Origin: an uncultured Paracoccaceae bacterium
Lineage (GTDB): Bacteria; Pseudomonadota; Alphaproteobacteria; Rhodobacterales; Rhodobacteraceae
Assembly (NCBI GenBank): GCA_943787985.1
Contig: CALSOO010000008.1
Location: 131,501-195,500 of the forward strand
DNA length: 64,000 bases
Direction: 5' to 3'
The position numbers and the translations under genes were made by a program. Under the pieces are notes generated by a model. That model was given only the letters and a program-made list of their open reading frames with translations. It searched no databases and was not told the origin of the DNA. Positions 36,329-44,889 of the stretch are shown one piece after another (the first letter of the stretch is position 1; each line of letters begins with the position of its first letter).

Positions 36329-37576
36329 TTACTTCAAAAAGCCTTGCTCTTTGGCGGCCGCATTGTAGGCCGCTTCGACGTCTGCCAAAGTTTTGGCCGC
36401 GTCTTCTTTGCCTGTCAGGAAGTCAGGCAATTCCGCGCCCAAAGCGGTGTGCAACAGACCTTGATACGGCAGCATCGGGTATGGAACCGAGCTGGCTTCA
36501 GCGGCCGCGAACACACCAACCGCGGCGTCTGTAGGCTCATAGCCATCGATCAACCAAACAGCTTGCGCTGATGTCTCTTCGTTCAGGATGCTTGGATCAA
36601 TGGCGGCTGTGAGCGCTTGGAACGTCGCGGAAGCGTCTGCGTCCGAAATGTTTTTCGCCACGGTGAAGCCATCCCACCACAGTGTCGTTGCAGGGGTTGT
36701 CCCGCCGCCCACTGTCATCGGGCCCGCGATCGCAGTGTTTGCAGCGACGCCTTCAGCGGCACCCTCTTCGTCTTTGAGCGGACCGACACGGGACCCCCAC
36801 ATGTTCATCATGGCCACGTTGCCTGCTTTCCATTCCGCGCTTGTCGCGTTGGAATCATGTGTCAGGTAATCGGGGTTCATGAATTCCGACAAGGATTTCA
36901 GCATTTCCAACGTCGCAACGCCCTGGGCGTTGTTGATGGAGACTTCTGCGGTGCCTGCCTTGAAGAACGCGCCATCATGACCGATGTACATGTTGGTGAA
37001 TTCTTGCGCCAGGTTCCAGCCGGCTTTGTATGCGCCACCCAAAGGGTTTTCCATCAGACCCATTTCACGGATCTTTGCGGCGCCCACGAGCATGTCTTCG
37101 TAGGTTTTTGGTGGCTCGATGCCGGCTTTTTCAAGCACGTCAGCACGGTACACAAGGTGCTGGGCATTCGCCATAAAGGCCACGGCCATTACTTTGCCGT
37201 CGACGGTGATCAGCTGGTTTTTCTTCAGGTTCTGGCCATATTTGGCGACCATATCATCCAACGGGCGCAGCACATCTTCGTTCATCAACGCAACGATGGA
37301 AGAGTTTGCAACGATGGCAGACGTGTATTCCGCAGGTGTCGTGGACATACCGGCAAGGTTGATCGTCTGGTGCTCTGCTGTGAGGTTGGTTTTGACCTCG
37401 ACATTGTCATTGGCACAAGCAACTGCACCCGCACCGACGGTCTGGATCGCGGGGAATTCATTGCCTACAATGTTGACGCGCCCTTCGGCGATGTCGCATT
37501 TGGCGTGGCCGTCGGCCATGGCAGCTGAAGCTACGATTGAGAGTGCGACACTGGCCGCTACTTTTTTCAGAAACAT
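36329..37576 (-). CDS. Sugar ABC transporter solute-binding protein
   Basis: About 415 residues with a signal peptide (MFLKKVAASVALSIVASAAMADG). The mature part resembles family-1 extracellular solute-binding proteins: VNIVGNEFPAIQTVGAG at the N-terminus, NSSIVALMNEDVLRPLDDMVAKYG, VYRADVLEKAGIEPPKTYEDMLVGAAKI, MMNMWGSRVGPLKDEEG, and WWDGFTVAKNI. The ligand is not readable. Two Cys (CDIA and ACAND) may form a disulfide. ATG 37576 is preceded by AGGGAG. It lies 51 bases after the ATPase stop. Confidence 0.92.
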   Translation of the reverse strand: MFLKKVAASVALSIVASAAMADGHAKCDIAEGRVNIVGNEFPAIQTVGAGAVACANDNVEVKTNLTAEHQTINLAGMSTTPAEYTSAIVANSSIVALMNEDVLRPLDDMVAKYGQNLKKNQLITVDGKVMAVAFMANAQHLVYRADVLEKAGIEPPKTYEDMLVGAAKIREMGLMENPLGGAYKAGWNLAQEFTNMYIGHDGAFFKAGTAEVSINNAQGVATLEMLKSLSEFMNPDYLTHDSNATSAEWKAGNVAMMNMWGSRVGPLKDEEGAAEGVAANTAIAGPMTVGGGTTPATTLWWDGFTVAKNISDADASATFQALTAAIDPSILNEETSAQAVWLIDGYEPTDAAVGVFAAAEASSVPYPMLPYQGLLHTALGAELPDFLTGKEDAAKTLADVEAAYNAAAKEQGFLK

Positions 37577-37627
37577 ATGTGTTTCTCCCTGATATGATGG
37601 ATGTGTCTTGCAAGGCCACATCCCGTT

Positions 37628-38707
37628 TCACCCGCTGTTACGGGCCTGTGTGGTGGGGTTGCCCCCCATCCGCTCACCTGTTTTTGCATCAAACAAATGG
37701 CAAATTTCCGAAGGGACGCTGTAGGAAACGGCCTCCCCTATTTCTGAACGGTATTCTTTGTGCGCCTTAACGCTCAACATGGCGCGCCCTGCACGGATGG
37801 TGACCATCGTGGCGTCGCCCAACAGCTCCATTGAATAGACAGTCGAGTTCACCTGCGCGGGTGTGTCGCTCACGCTTGCATCTTCGGCGCGAAAGCCCAG
37901 CGTGACAGGACCATCAGGCGCCGACAAACCCGTGACTTCGATTGCATCCGCATTGAACGTGCCGCCTGTGATCTCACCGTCCACAAGGTTCATGGCAGGT
38001 GAGCCGATAAAGCTGGCGACAAAGGTGTTCGCAGGCATGTCGTAAATATCCGTGGGCGTGCCGACTTGTTGGACGATCCCCTTGTTCATCACCACAACAC
38101 GGTCCGCCAGCGTCATCGCCTCGATCTGGTCGTGGGTCACGTAAACCGTTGTTACTTTTAATTCATGGCTCAGGTTTTTGATCTGGGCGCGGGTAGAGAC
38201 ACGCAACTTTGCATCAAGATTGGACAGGGGTTCATCCATCAGGAAGACATTGGGCTCACGCACGATCGCACGGGCCAAAGCCACGCGCTGACGTTGTCCA
38301 CCGGACAATTCAGCAGGCTTGCGGTGCAAGAATTCGTCAAGCTCCACCATCGCAGAGGCACGGCGCACCCGCTCGTCATGTGTCGCGGGATCGACTTTGC
38401 GCACTTTCAGCGGAAAACGGATGTTCTCATACACGTTCATATGCGGATAAAGGCCATAAGACTGGAACACCATCGCCACATCGCGATCCTTTGGCTCCAG
38501 ATCATTCACCACTTGACCGTCGATGATAATCTCGCCTTCGGTGATGTCTTCAAGGCCTGCAATCATGCGCATCGTCGTTGTCTTGCCGCAGCCTGACGGG
38601 CCAAGCAGCACCAGAAACTCCTGATCACCAATGGTCAGATCAAAATTCTGCACACCCACAAAACTGCCCCACCGCTTGGACAGATTGCGCAATTGGATCT
38701 CAGCCAT
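37628..38707 (-). CDS. ABC transporter ATP-binding protein (UgpC/MalK-like)
   Basis: A 359-residue ATPase with Walker A GPSGCGKTT (about 36-44), Q-loop FQSYGLYPHM, signature LSGGQRQRVALARA, Walker B VFLMDEPLSNLD and switch His in YVTHDQIEAM. The C-terminal regulatory OB domain (about 245-340) is of the MalK/UgpC type. It is the first gene of the 18-gene minus-strand cluster and is preceded by the LacI-type operator at 38772-38787. An order of ATPase, binding protein, permease, permease is complete for an importer. Confidence 0.94.
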   Translation of the reverse strand: MAEIQLRNLSKRWGSFVGVQNFDLTIGDQEFLVLLGPSGCGKTTTMRMIAGLEDITEGEIIIDGQVVNDLEPKDRDVAMVFQSYGLYPHMNVYENIRFPLKVRKVDPATHDERVRRASAMVELDEFLHRKPAELSGGQRQRVALARAIVREPNVFLMDEPLSNLDAKLRVSTRAQIKNLSHELKVTTVYVTHDQIEAMTLADRVVVMNKGIVQQVGTPTDIYDMPANTFVASFIGSPAMNLVDGEITGGTFNADAIEVTGLSAPDGPVTLGFRAEDASVSDTPAQVNSTVYSMELLGDATMVTIRAGRAMLSVKAHKEYRSEIGEAVSYSVPSEICHLFDAKTGERMGGNPTTQARNSG

Positions 38708-38771
38708 GATTCCCCCCGGGATTAACCTTGATGCAGGCTAACGGGATGCTTTGGTCTGCGGCAAGAGTTTT

Positions 38772-38787
38772 TTGCACACGTTTGCAA
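38772..38787. promoter_or_regulatory. LacI-family operator upstream of the transporter/catabolic cluster
   Basis: TTGCACACGTTTGCAA is a 16-base palindrome around a central CG with one mismatch (perfect would be TTGCAAACGTTTGCAA), a standard form of LacI-family operators. Flanking T and A runs extend the symmetry (TTTT left, AAA right). It lies 65 bases upstream of the ATPase start, the first gene of the cluster that includes the LacI gene at 28736-29755. The assignment of that regulator to this site is inference. Confidence 0.75.
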
Positions 38788-38839
38788 AAATGCGTAAAAT
38801 GTACTCTCGGAATATGGAAAAAGGCAGCATGTTCAACAA

Positions 38840-38870
38840 CAAAGGGCGCGAAATAAAATCGCGCCCTTTG
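38840..38870 (-). terminator. Rho-independent terminator after the heme-protein gene
   Basis: A perfect 11-bp stem, CAAAGGGCGCG (38840-38850) with CGCGCCCTTTG (38860-38870), has a nine-base AT-rich loop. On the minus strand it lies 22 bases past the stop at 38892 and is followed by TTGTTGTTG. It insulates the heme-protein gene from the transporter promoter region. Confidence 0.85.
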
Positions 38871-38891
38871 CATTATCTGAAGGGTTCAACC

Positions 38892-40502
38892 TTACTCCGA
38901 AGCGCCACGCGGCGCGTCAGGATAGGCGGTGCACACTCCGTGGGACCCTGCAGGCGCTTCGCAGGCTGCATTCAGAATTCCCCAAATAAAATCGACCTGC
39001 GTGGTGATCGCAGCCAATCCACCGCTTGAACTTGCGCCGTTGCCATAAAACCAGCTGGCTTCTGGCGACCCCATGACCACCTGATTGTAGCCCATCAGGT
39101 TTGGACGCCATGTGGAGCCGACCCCTGCCGTGGTGACCGTTCCGTTTTTATCGGTCGCCGCCTGCGAGTGGCATGTGGTGCAGGATGCAGAGTTCACAAA
39201 TCCGCCTTCTGTCACCGTCGCGCCCATTCCCGTCGGTACACCGGTCGGGGTGGTAAAGCTGGTTTGAGTGCCTTTCAAACGGTAGTTGTTCCACGCGGGA
39301 TCATCCGCCGTGATGATGGACGGATCGCTGTCAACGGCAGCTGTGCCAACCCCCATCTGGGCGAACAATGCTTGCAAGCTTTCAGTCATCGCTTCGCCTG
39401 TATCCGCTGGGTGGTATACTTTGCCAACCTCGAACAACGGGTCGTTGGCACCGACTTTGTCATCATTCGCAACGATTTTCGGTGGAATGTAGGATGCGCC
39501 AAAGTTTGCACCCGCTTGGGCCGTCCCATTGGCCGCGTAGCCAAAGCTGTCATTGCACCCGATGTAGTCACAGCGCCCCAAATTGGCGACATGCTCTATC
39601 GCATACCAGTGCCAGATCGGCAGCTCCTTGGAAGCATTGGTCATCGCAACCATGTAATACACACCGGGAACTTCGCCGTCAGTGCCCGTGCCTTCCAGAT
39701 AGATCGTCAGATACGGGAATTCCTCGTTGTTTGGATATTCCTGCCCTTTGACTGGACGGATAAGGCCCTGATCTTCCATAATTTGTTGATGGATAAAGTC
39801 GGCTTTGACCATGATCGAGCCAACCGGAAACCGCACCTGAAGCTGATGTGCGCCTATGATATTGCCTGCATCGATTGCCGCGTTCTGGGCGCGGTTGCGC
39901 GCCCCGAGACCTTCGCGGGAATAGAGATCATTCTGGAGAACATGGTCGACCATTGTGTCATTGCGAAACACCAACTCCAACTCAAGATCGCGCAACAGAC
40001 GGCCCGGATCATCGTTGCTGGATTGGATCATACCAGAGTGATTGATCACGCCGCCGCTCGGGGTGCCGTTGGGCTTGGCAGGTAAATTACTGATCGGCGA
40101 ATATTTTTCGCGCGACACAGGGCAATGCTGGATCGCATCCCCGCTTTGGGTCGCAGCGGTGGCGTCGCAGCAATTGGATTGACCGGAGGTCGTACACATC
40201 GGCCACGGCTCGGAGGGCCAAACCGTTTGATCAATCCCCCAATCCCAAAAGCTGGCGGTGATCGCGTTGGTCAAATCCGCCCATGCATACGCATCCGGGC
40301 ACATCGTGGCCCCTGCCCGCATGTTGACGCCGGAAACGCTCGCTTTGCCGTCAACAACGCTGATCTCGCAATCAGGCGCGTCCTGCACAAAACTGCGATA
40401 TAACATAAACTGTTGCAGGCCATTTGGCCCGGTGTCCTCGGCCACAGCCGGAGCGGCAGCGCCAATAAGGGCCGCGCAAACGGCCAATCGTCTGAAAAAC
40501 AT
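38892..40502 (-). CDS. Secreted single-heme (CxxCH) protein of unknown function
   Basis: A 536-residue protein with a signal peptide (MFFRRLAVCAALIGAAAPAVAED). One c-type heme motif, CTTCHSQ, occurs at about residue 441. The large N-terminal part has many paired Cys (e.g. CTTSGQSNCC), conserved-looking segments PNNEEFPYLTIYLEG, WHWYAIEHV and a RNDTMVDHVLQNDLYSREGL helix. I know no named family. It would be exported and heme-loaded in the periplasm. No partner oxidase or dehydrogenase is adjacent. It is monocistronic with its own terminator (38840-38870). Confidence 0.75.
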   Translation of the reverse strand: MFFRRLAVCAALIGAAAPAVAEDTGPNGLQQFMLYRSFVQDAPDCEISVVDGKASVSGVNMRAGATMCPDAYAWADLTNAITASFWDWGIDQTVWPSEPWPMCTTSGQSNCCDATAATQSGDAIQHCPVSREKYSPISNLPAKPNGTPSGGVINHSGMIQSSNDDPGRLLRDLELELVFRNDTMVDHVLQNDLYSREGLGARNRAQNAAIDAGNIIGAHQLQVRFPVGSIMVKADFIHQQIMEDQGLIRPVKGQEYPNNEEFPYLTIYLEGTGTDGEVPGVYYMVAMTNASKELPIWHWYAIEHVANLGRCDYIGCNDSFGYAANGTAQAGANFGASYIPPKIVANDDKVGANDPLFEVGKVYHPADTGEAMTESLQALFAQMGVGTAAVDSDPSIITADDPAWNNYRLKGTQTSFTTPTGVPTGMGATVTEGGFVNSASCTTCHSQAATDKNGTVTTAGVGSTWRPNLMGYNQVVMGSPEASWFYGNGASSSGGLAAITTQVDFIWGILNAACEAPAGSHGVCTAYPDAPRGASE

Positions 40503-40675
40503 GACTATATCCCTATGTAAAAAGTAAACGTAAAATCAAAACACTCGCAATGCGATTATTCTACGCTGGGTTGGCGTGATGCGTAAAGGGATGAATGCAC
40601 GCCAACCCTTTCCCTCAGGTGCCGCATTGGTTATTTGACGCGCACAGGATCCACCCACCCAAAGGACACGGCCCC

Positions 40676-43600
40676 ATGGCACTGGACAAGAATTTCGACG
40701 CAAGCACCGCAGAACCCCGGCTTTATGCCGCTTGGGAAGCCGCTGGCTGCTTTGTGGCAGGCGCCAATGCCAAACCCGAGGCCTCGACCTATTGCATCAT
40801 GATCCCTCCCCCCAACGTGACGGGCGTTTTGCATATGGGCCACGCGTTCAACAACACATTGCAAGACGTGCTCATGCGCTGGAAACGGATGCAGGGGTTT
40901 GACACCCTCTGGCAGCCCGGAACGGATCACGCAGGCATCGCCACGCAGATGGTGGTGGAACGCCGCTTGGCCGAAAGCCAGCAACCGTCCCGCGCCGAGC
41001 TTGGCCGCGACGCCTTCATGGAGAAAATCTGGGAGTGGAAAGCCGAGAGTGGCGGCACGATCATCAACCAGCTCAAGCGCCTTGGCGCGTCCTGCGATTG
41101 GTCGCGTGAGGCCTTTACCATGTCCGGCGCCCCGAATGCCCCTGCGTCAGAGGCCGACGGGAATTTTCACGACGCGGTCATCAAAGTCTTTGTCGAGATG
41201 TACAACAAGGGCCTGATCTATCGCGGCAAACGTCTGGTCAACTGGGACCCGCATTTCGAAACGGCGATTTCAGATGTTGAAGTCGAAAACATCGAAACAG
41301 CAGGCCACATGTGGCACTTCAAATACCCTCTCGCGGGTGGCGAGACCTACACCTACGTCGAAAAAGACGAGGACGGCAACGTGACCCTGTCGGAAGAGCG
41401 CGACTATATCGCCATCGCAACCACGCGCCCTGAAACCATGCTGGGCGACGGGGCCGTTGCGGTGCATCCAACGGACGAACGCTACGCGCCAATCGTCGGA
41501 AAACTCTGCGAAATTCCGGTAGGTCCCAAAGAATTCCGTCGCCTGATCCCGATCATCACCGATGAATATCCCGACAAGGATTTTGGGTCAGGTGCCGTGA
41601 AAATCACCGGCGCGCATGATTTCAACGACTACCAAGTCGCCAAGCGTGGCGGCATTCCGATGTTCAATCTGATGGACACAAAGGCTGCGATGCGCGCCGA
41701 TGGGAAACCCTATGCCGAGGAAGCCGCGATTGCCCAAGCGATTGCAAACGGTGAGCAAGAGTTTGACGAGGCGATGATCGCCGCGATGAACCTTGTGCCC
41801 GAAGAATACCGCGGCATGGATCGGTTCGAGGCGCGCAAGAAGGTTGTGCAAAATATCACTGACGAGGGGCTGGCTGTTATGGTCACGGTCGTTGATATCG
41901 ACGAAGAGGGACAGGAAAGTTCCAAACTGATCCCCTATGTTGAGAACAAGCCGATCATGCAGCCATACGGCGACCGATCGAAGGTCGTCATAGAACCCTT
42001 ACTGACGGATCAATGGTTCGTGGACACGGATCAGATCGTTCAGCCAGCACTGGACGCTGTACGCAACGGCGATGTGAAGATCATGCCGGAAAGCGGCGAA
42101 AAGGTGTATTTCAACTGGCTCGACAATATCGAACCATGGTGCATCTCGCGTCAGCTGTGGTGGGGACATCAGATTCCGGTTTGGTTTGACCTATATGGGA
42201 ACCAATTCTGCGCAACTACAGAAGAAGAAGCCATTGCGAAGGCTCAAAAGTTCCATGAAGAACTCACGCCCAATGCGACAGTGTCCATTGAAATAAATGA
42301 GCGTGAAATAGCCACCGCTCCTGATGCAGCTGGTCGTGCTCATAAACACCCTCCTATGGTCGGCGCTGGATGGGTCGGAGCAGAAATGTCCCTACTTCGG
42401 GTTGGCCTATACCGCGACCCCGACGTCCTAGACACATGGTTCTCCTCTGGCCTTTGGCCCATCGGCACCCTCGGCTGGCCCGAAGAAACAGACGCATACA
42501 AACGTTATTTCCCCACCTCCGACCTCATCACTGGTCAGGACATCCTGTTCTTCTGGGTCGCGCGGATGATGATGATGCAGCTCGCTGTCGTCGATGAAGT
42601 CCCGTTCAACACCGTCTACCTGCACGGCCTTGTGCGCGATGCCCACGGCAAGAAGATGAGCAAATCAACGGGCAACGTCATCGACCCGCTCGACATCATT
42701 GACGAATACGGTGCCGACGCGCTGCGGTTCACCAATGCGGCCATGGCTTCCCTTGGGGGGGCCTTGAAACTCGATACCAAACGGATCGAGGGCTACCGCA
42801 ACTTCGTCACCAAACTGTGGAACGCAGGCACTTACGGCGATTTCAAAGGCACCTTTGACGTCCCCCATTCAGATGCGATCCCCGACACCAACCTGCCGCT
42901 GAACAAGTGGATCAAAGGGGAAATCGCCAAGACCCGAGAGGCCGTGGACGCGGCCCTCGAGACCTACCGCTTTAACGACGCGGCCAACACGTTGTACAGC
43001 TTTGTGTGGAACACCTTCTGCGCGCAATATCTGGAATTCACCAAACCCGTGCTGGACGGCGACGATGCAGCCGCCGCGGCGGAAACCAAAGCGACCTATG
43101 CGTGGGCTTTTGATCAATGCCTGATCATGTTGCACCCCATCATGCCGTTTGTGACCGAAGAATTGTGGCAAGGCAAAGCGCGCCCCAAGATGTTGGTTCA
43201 CACAGACTGGCCGACCTACACACCCGCTGATCTGGTGGACGCCCAAGCCGATGCGGACCTCACATGGACCGTGGCGATCATTGAGGCAATCCGCTCTGCG
43301 CGCGCGCAAATGAACATCCCTGCCGGGTCGTTTATTCCGTTGGTTGTCAAAGGGATGGACCCTGCGGCACAAGCCGCGTGGGACCAGAATGAAGCGTTGA
43401 TCAAACGCTTTGCCCGCATTGAATCCCTGAGTGTTGTAGATGATCTGCCCAAAGGCACCGTTGCACTGGCGGTCAGCGGCGGCACCTTTGGATTGCCCTT
43501 GGAAGGCGTCATCGACGTGAACGCCGAAAAGGCGCGCCTTGAAAAGACATTGGGCAAATTGGCCAAGGAACTCGGCGGTTTGCGCGGACGGTTGAAAAAC

Positions 43601-43723
43601 CCGAAATTCGCCCAAAGCGCCCCCCCCGAAGTGATCGAGGAAACCAAAGCCAACCTCGCGCTGCGCGAAGCTGAAGAGGCAAAAATCAAGGACGCCTTTG
43701 ACCGTTTGGCCGAACTGGGCTGA
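40676..43723 (+). CDS. valS: Valyl-tRNA synthetase
   Basis: A 1015-residue class I synthetase. The HIGH signature is PPPNVTGVLHMGHAFNN (about 45-60), KMSKS occurs in HGKKMSKSTGNVIDP (about 660), and the C-terminal coiled coil that binds tRNA is present (INxEKARLEKTLGKLAKEL). The editing domain lies in between. I chose ATG 40676 (MALDKNFD); an upstream in-frame ATG at 40595 adds residues without homology. Residues about 515-578 (42221-42410) are longer and more AT-rich than the flanks, unlike my memory of close relatives. It ends at a strong terminator. Confidence 0.96.
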   Translation: MALDKNFDASTAEPRLYAAWEAAGCFVAGANAKPEASTYCIMIPPPNVTGVLHMGHAFNNTLQDVLMRWKRMQGFDTLWQPGTDHAGIATQMVVERRLAESQQPSRAELGRDAFMEKIWEWKAESGGTIINQLKRLGASCDWSREAFTMSGAPNAPASEADGNFHDAVIKVFVEMYNKGLIYRGKRLVNWDPHFETAISDVEVENIETAGHMWHFKYPLAGGETYTYVEKDEDGNVTLSEERDYIAIATTRPETMLGDGAVAVHPTDERYAPIVGKLCEIPVGPKEFRRLIPIITDEYPDKDFGSGAVKITGAHDFNDYQVAKRGGIPMFNLMDTKAAMRADGKPYAEEAAIAQAIANGEQEFDEAMIAAMNLVPEEYRGMDRFEARKKVVQNITDEGLAVMVTVVDIDEEGQESSKLIPYVENKPIMQPYGDRSKVVIEPLLTDQWFVDTDQIVQPALDAVRNGDVKIMPESGEKVYFNWLDNIEPWCISRQLWWGHQIPVWFDLYGNQFCATTEEEAIAKAQKFHEELTPNATVSIEINEREIATAPDAAGRAHKHPPMVGAGWVGAEMSLLRVGLYRDPDVLDTWFSSGLWPIGTLGWPEETDAYKRYFPTSDLITGQDILFFWVARMMMMQLAVVDEVPFNTVYLHGLVRDAHGKKMSKSTGNVIDPLDIIDEYGADALRFTNAAMASLGGALKLDTKRIEGYRNFVTKLWNAGTYGDFKGTFDVPHSDAIPDTNLPLNKWIKGEIAKTREAVDAALETYRFNDAANTLYSFVWNTFCAQYLEFTKPVLDGDDAAAAAETKATYAWAFDQCLIMLHPIMPFVTEELWQGKARPKMLVHTDWPTYTPADLVDAQADADLTWTVAIIEAIRSARAQMNIPAGSFIPLVVKGMDPAAQAAWDQNEALIKRFARIESLSVVDDLPKGTVALAVSGGTFGLPLEGVIDVNAEKARLEKTLGKLAKELGGLRGRLKNPKFAQSAPPEVIEETKANLALREAEEAKIKDAFDRLAELG

Positions 43724-43740
43724 TCCCGGAAATCAACAGC

Positions 43741-43776
43741 GCTCAAACCCGCGACATATGGCGGGTTTGAGCCATT
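43741..43776. terminator. Terminator between convergent valS and crotonase genes
   Basis: GCTCAAACCCGC (43741-43752) pairs perfectly with GCGGGTTTGAGC (43761-43772) around an eight-base loop, followed on the plus strand by CATTCTTCTATTT. It lies between the valS stop (43723) and the convergent crotonase stop (43780). Confidence 0.78.
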
Positions 43777-43779
43777 CTT

Positions 43780-44568
43780 CTATTTGAACACTGCCGCGCG
43801 CTTTTGCATGGCGGCGACCACCACTTCCATCTGATGTGGTTTGCCGATCAATTCGGCCTGTTCCTGACTTTCGGCCAGCAGCACCTCTTCGGCGCCAGCG
43901 GTTTCTGCCAAGGCGCACAAGCGTTTCGCAGTGCGGATCGCGGATGGGCTTTTGCCTGCGATCTCTGCGGCCAGTGCCATCGCACGTGCGAGCGGATCCT
44001 CGGCCAATTCGGTGAACAGCCCCCACGCCAAGGCTTGTTCAGCCTCAACCGGATGGGCCGTGTAGGTCATCAAGCGCATCACGTCAGGACGGACCAGTTT
44101 GGGCAGCAACACCATGCCGCCCATGTCGGGCACGATGCCCCATTTCATCTCCATCACCGCGATTTTGGCGTCCGCCCCTGCGATCCTGATGTCCGCGCCC
44201 AATGCCAACTGGCACCCTGCCCCGAACACCGGGCCGTGCAGCGCAGCAATCACCGGAACCGGCACCCGTTGCCAAATCATCGCAACCTCTTGCCATTGGT
44301 TCGTCGTGCCTTTGCCGTGGGTGCGTGGCATCAATTGCCCTGACGGGTCCACGCCCACCATTTTGCCCAAACTGGTGATGTCGATGCCCGCGCAAAACGC
44401 TTTGCCCTCGCCCGATATCACGACTGCGCGCGCGTCAGAGGCCATGACCTCTTCGCCCGCCGCAATGATGGCTGTGATCATGTCCTGATCAACAGCATTC
44501 ATTTTATCCGCGCGCGTCAGGCGCACGTGGGCGATATGGTCTTGATAAGTTACACAAACGCGGGCCAT
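43780..44568 (-). CDS. Enoyl-CoA hydratase/isomerase (crotonase) family protein
   Basis: A 262-residue crotonase. It has MNAVDQDMITAI near the N-terminus, GKAFCAGIDITSLGKM and, in the oxyanion-hole region, ALHGPVFGAGCQLALGADIRIA. The usual second catalytic Glu falls in MEMKWGIVPDMGGMVLLPKLV, where a Pro-Asp-Met-Gly-Gly pattern is kept. The C-terminus (IRTAKRLCALAE ... AELIGKPHQMEVVVAAMQKR) is typical. It would hydrate or isomerise an acyl-CoA. ATG 44568 was chosen because homology starts there. Confidence 0.9.
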   Translation of the reverse strand: MARVCVTYQDHIAHVRLTRADKMNAVDQDMITAIIAAGEEVMASDARAVVISGEGKAFCAGIDITSLGKMVGVDPSGQLMPRTHGKGTTNQWQEVAMIWQRVPVPVIAALHGPVFGAGCQLALGADIRIAGADAKIAVMEMKWGIVPDMGGMVLLPKLVRPDVMRLMTYTAHPVEAEQALAWGLFTELAEDPLARAMALAAEIAGKSPSAIRTAKRLCALAETAGAEEVLLAESQEQAELIGKPHQMEVVVAAMQKRAAVFK

Positions 44569-44628
44569 GTTGTCCTCCAAAGCTTTGCGCCATTTGGCCC
44601 AAGATGGGCGCTGGTGCAAAGCGAAACG

Positions 44629-44793
44629 CTACGGCACCCAGCGCTCAACGGCGCGCATCATCCCCAAGGATTTGTCATAGACGAGGGTCAGAATGCGCCG
44701 CCCTCCCAGTCTTGCCCCGGCCAGAGGGACCGTGCGCACCGCACTTGCGGCCAGTGCTGTGGCGATAAAACCGCGTCTTGTGAGTTTGGCCAT
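44629..44793 (-). CDS. Small Tat-signal peptide protein (54 aa)
   Basis: ATG 44793 is preceded by GGAGGG six bases upstream, a strong ribosome-binding site. The 54-residue product has a twin-arginine signal (KLTRRGFIATALAASAV) followed by a short mature part ending RRILTLVYDKSLGMMRAVERWVP. I recall such short proteins as conserved in Rhodobacteraceae but know no function. It lies 60 bases upstream of the crotonase start, on the same strand, so it may be the first gene of that transcript. Confidence 0.72.
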   Translation of the reverse strand: MAKLTRRGFIATALAASAVRTVPLAGARLGGRRILTLVYDKSLGMMRAVERWVP

Positions 44794-44889
44794 CTGCGAC
44801 CCTCCAGTTGCGAATGATTATCATGTAAGTATGCATCTAGTGACTTTCAATCCTTGCCCCCGCCGTGATCCTTGCGTTACCTCAAGGGC

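Noticed and set aside
44814..44824. ATGATTATCAT palindrome resembling half a Fur box between divergent genes
   Set aside because: Too short for a Fur box, and no iron genes flank it.
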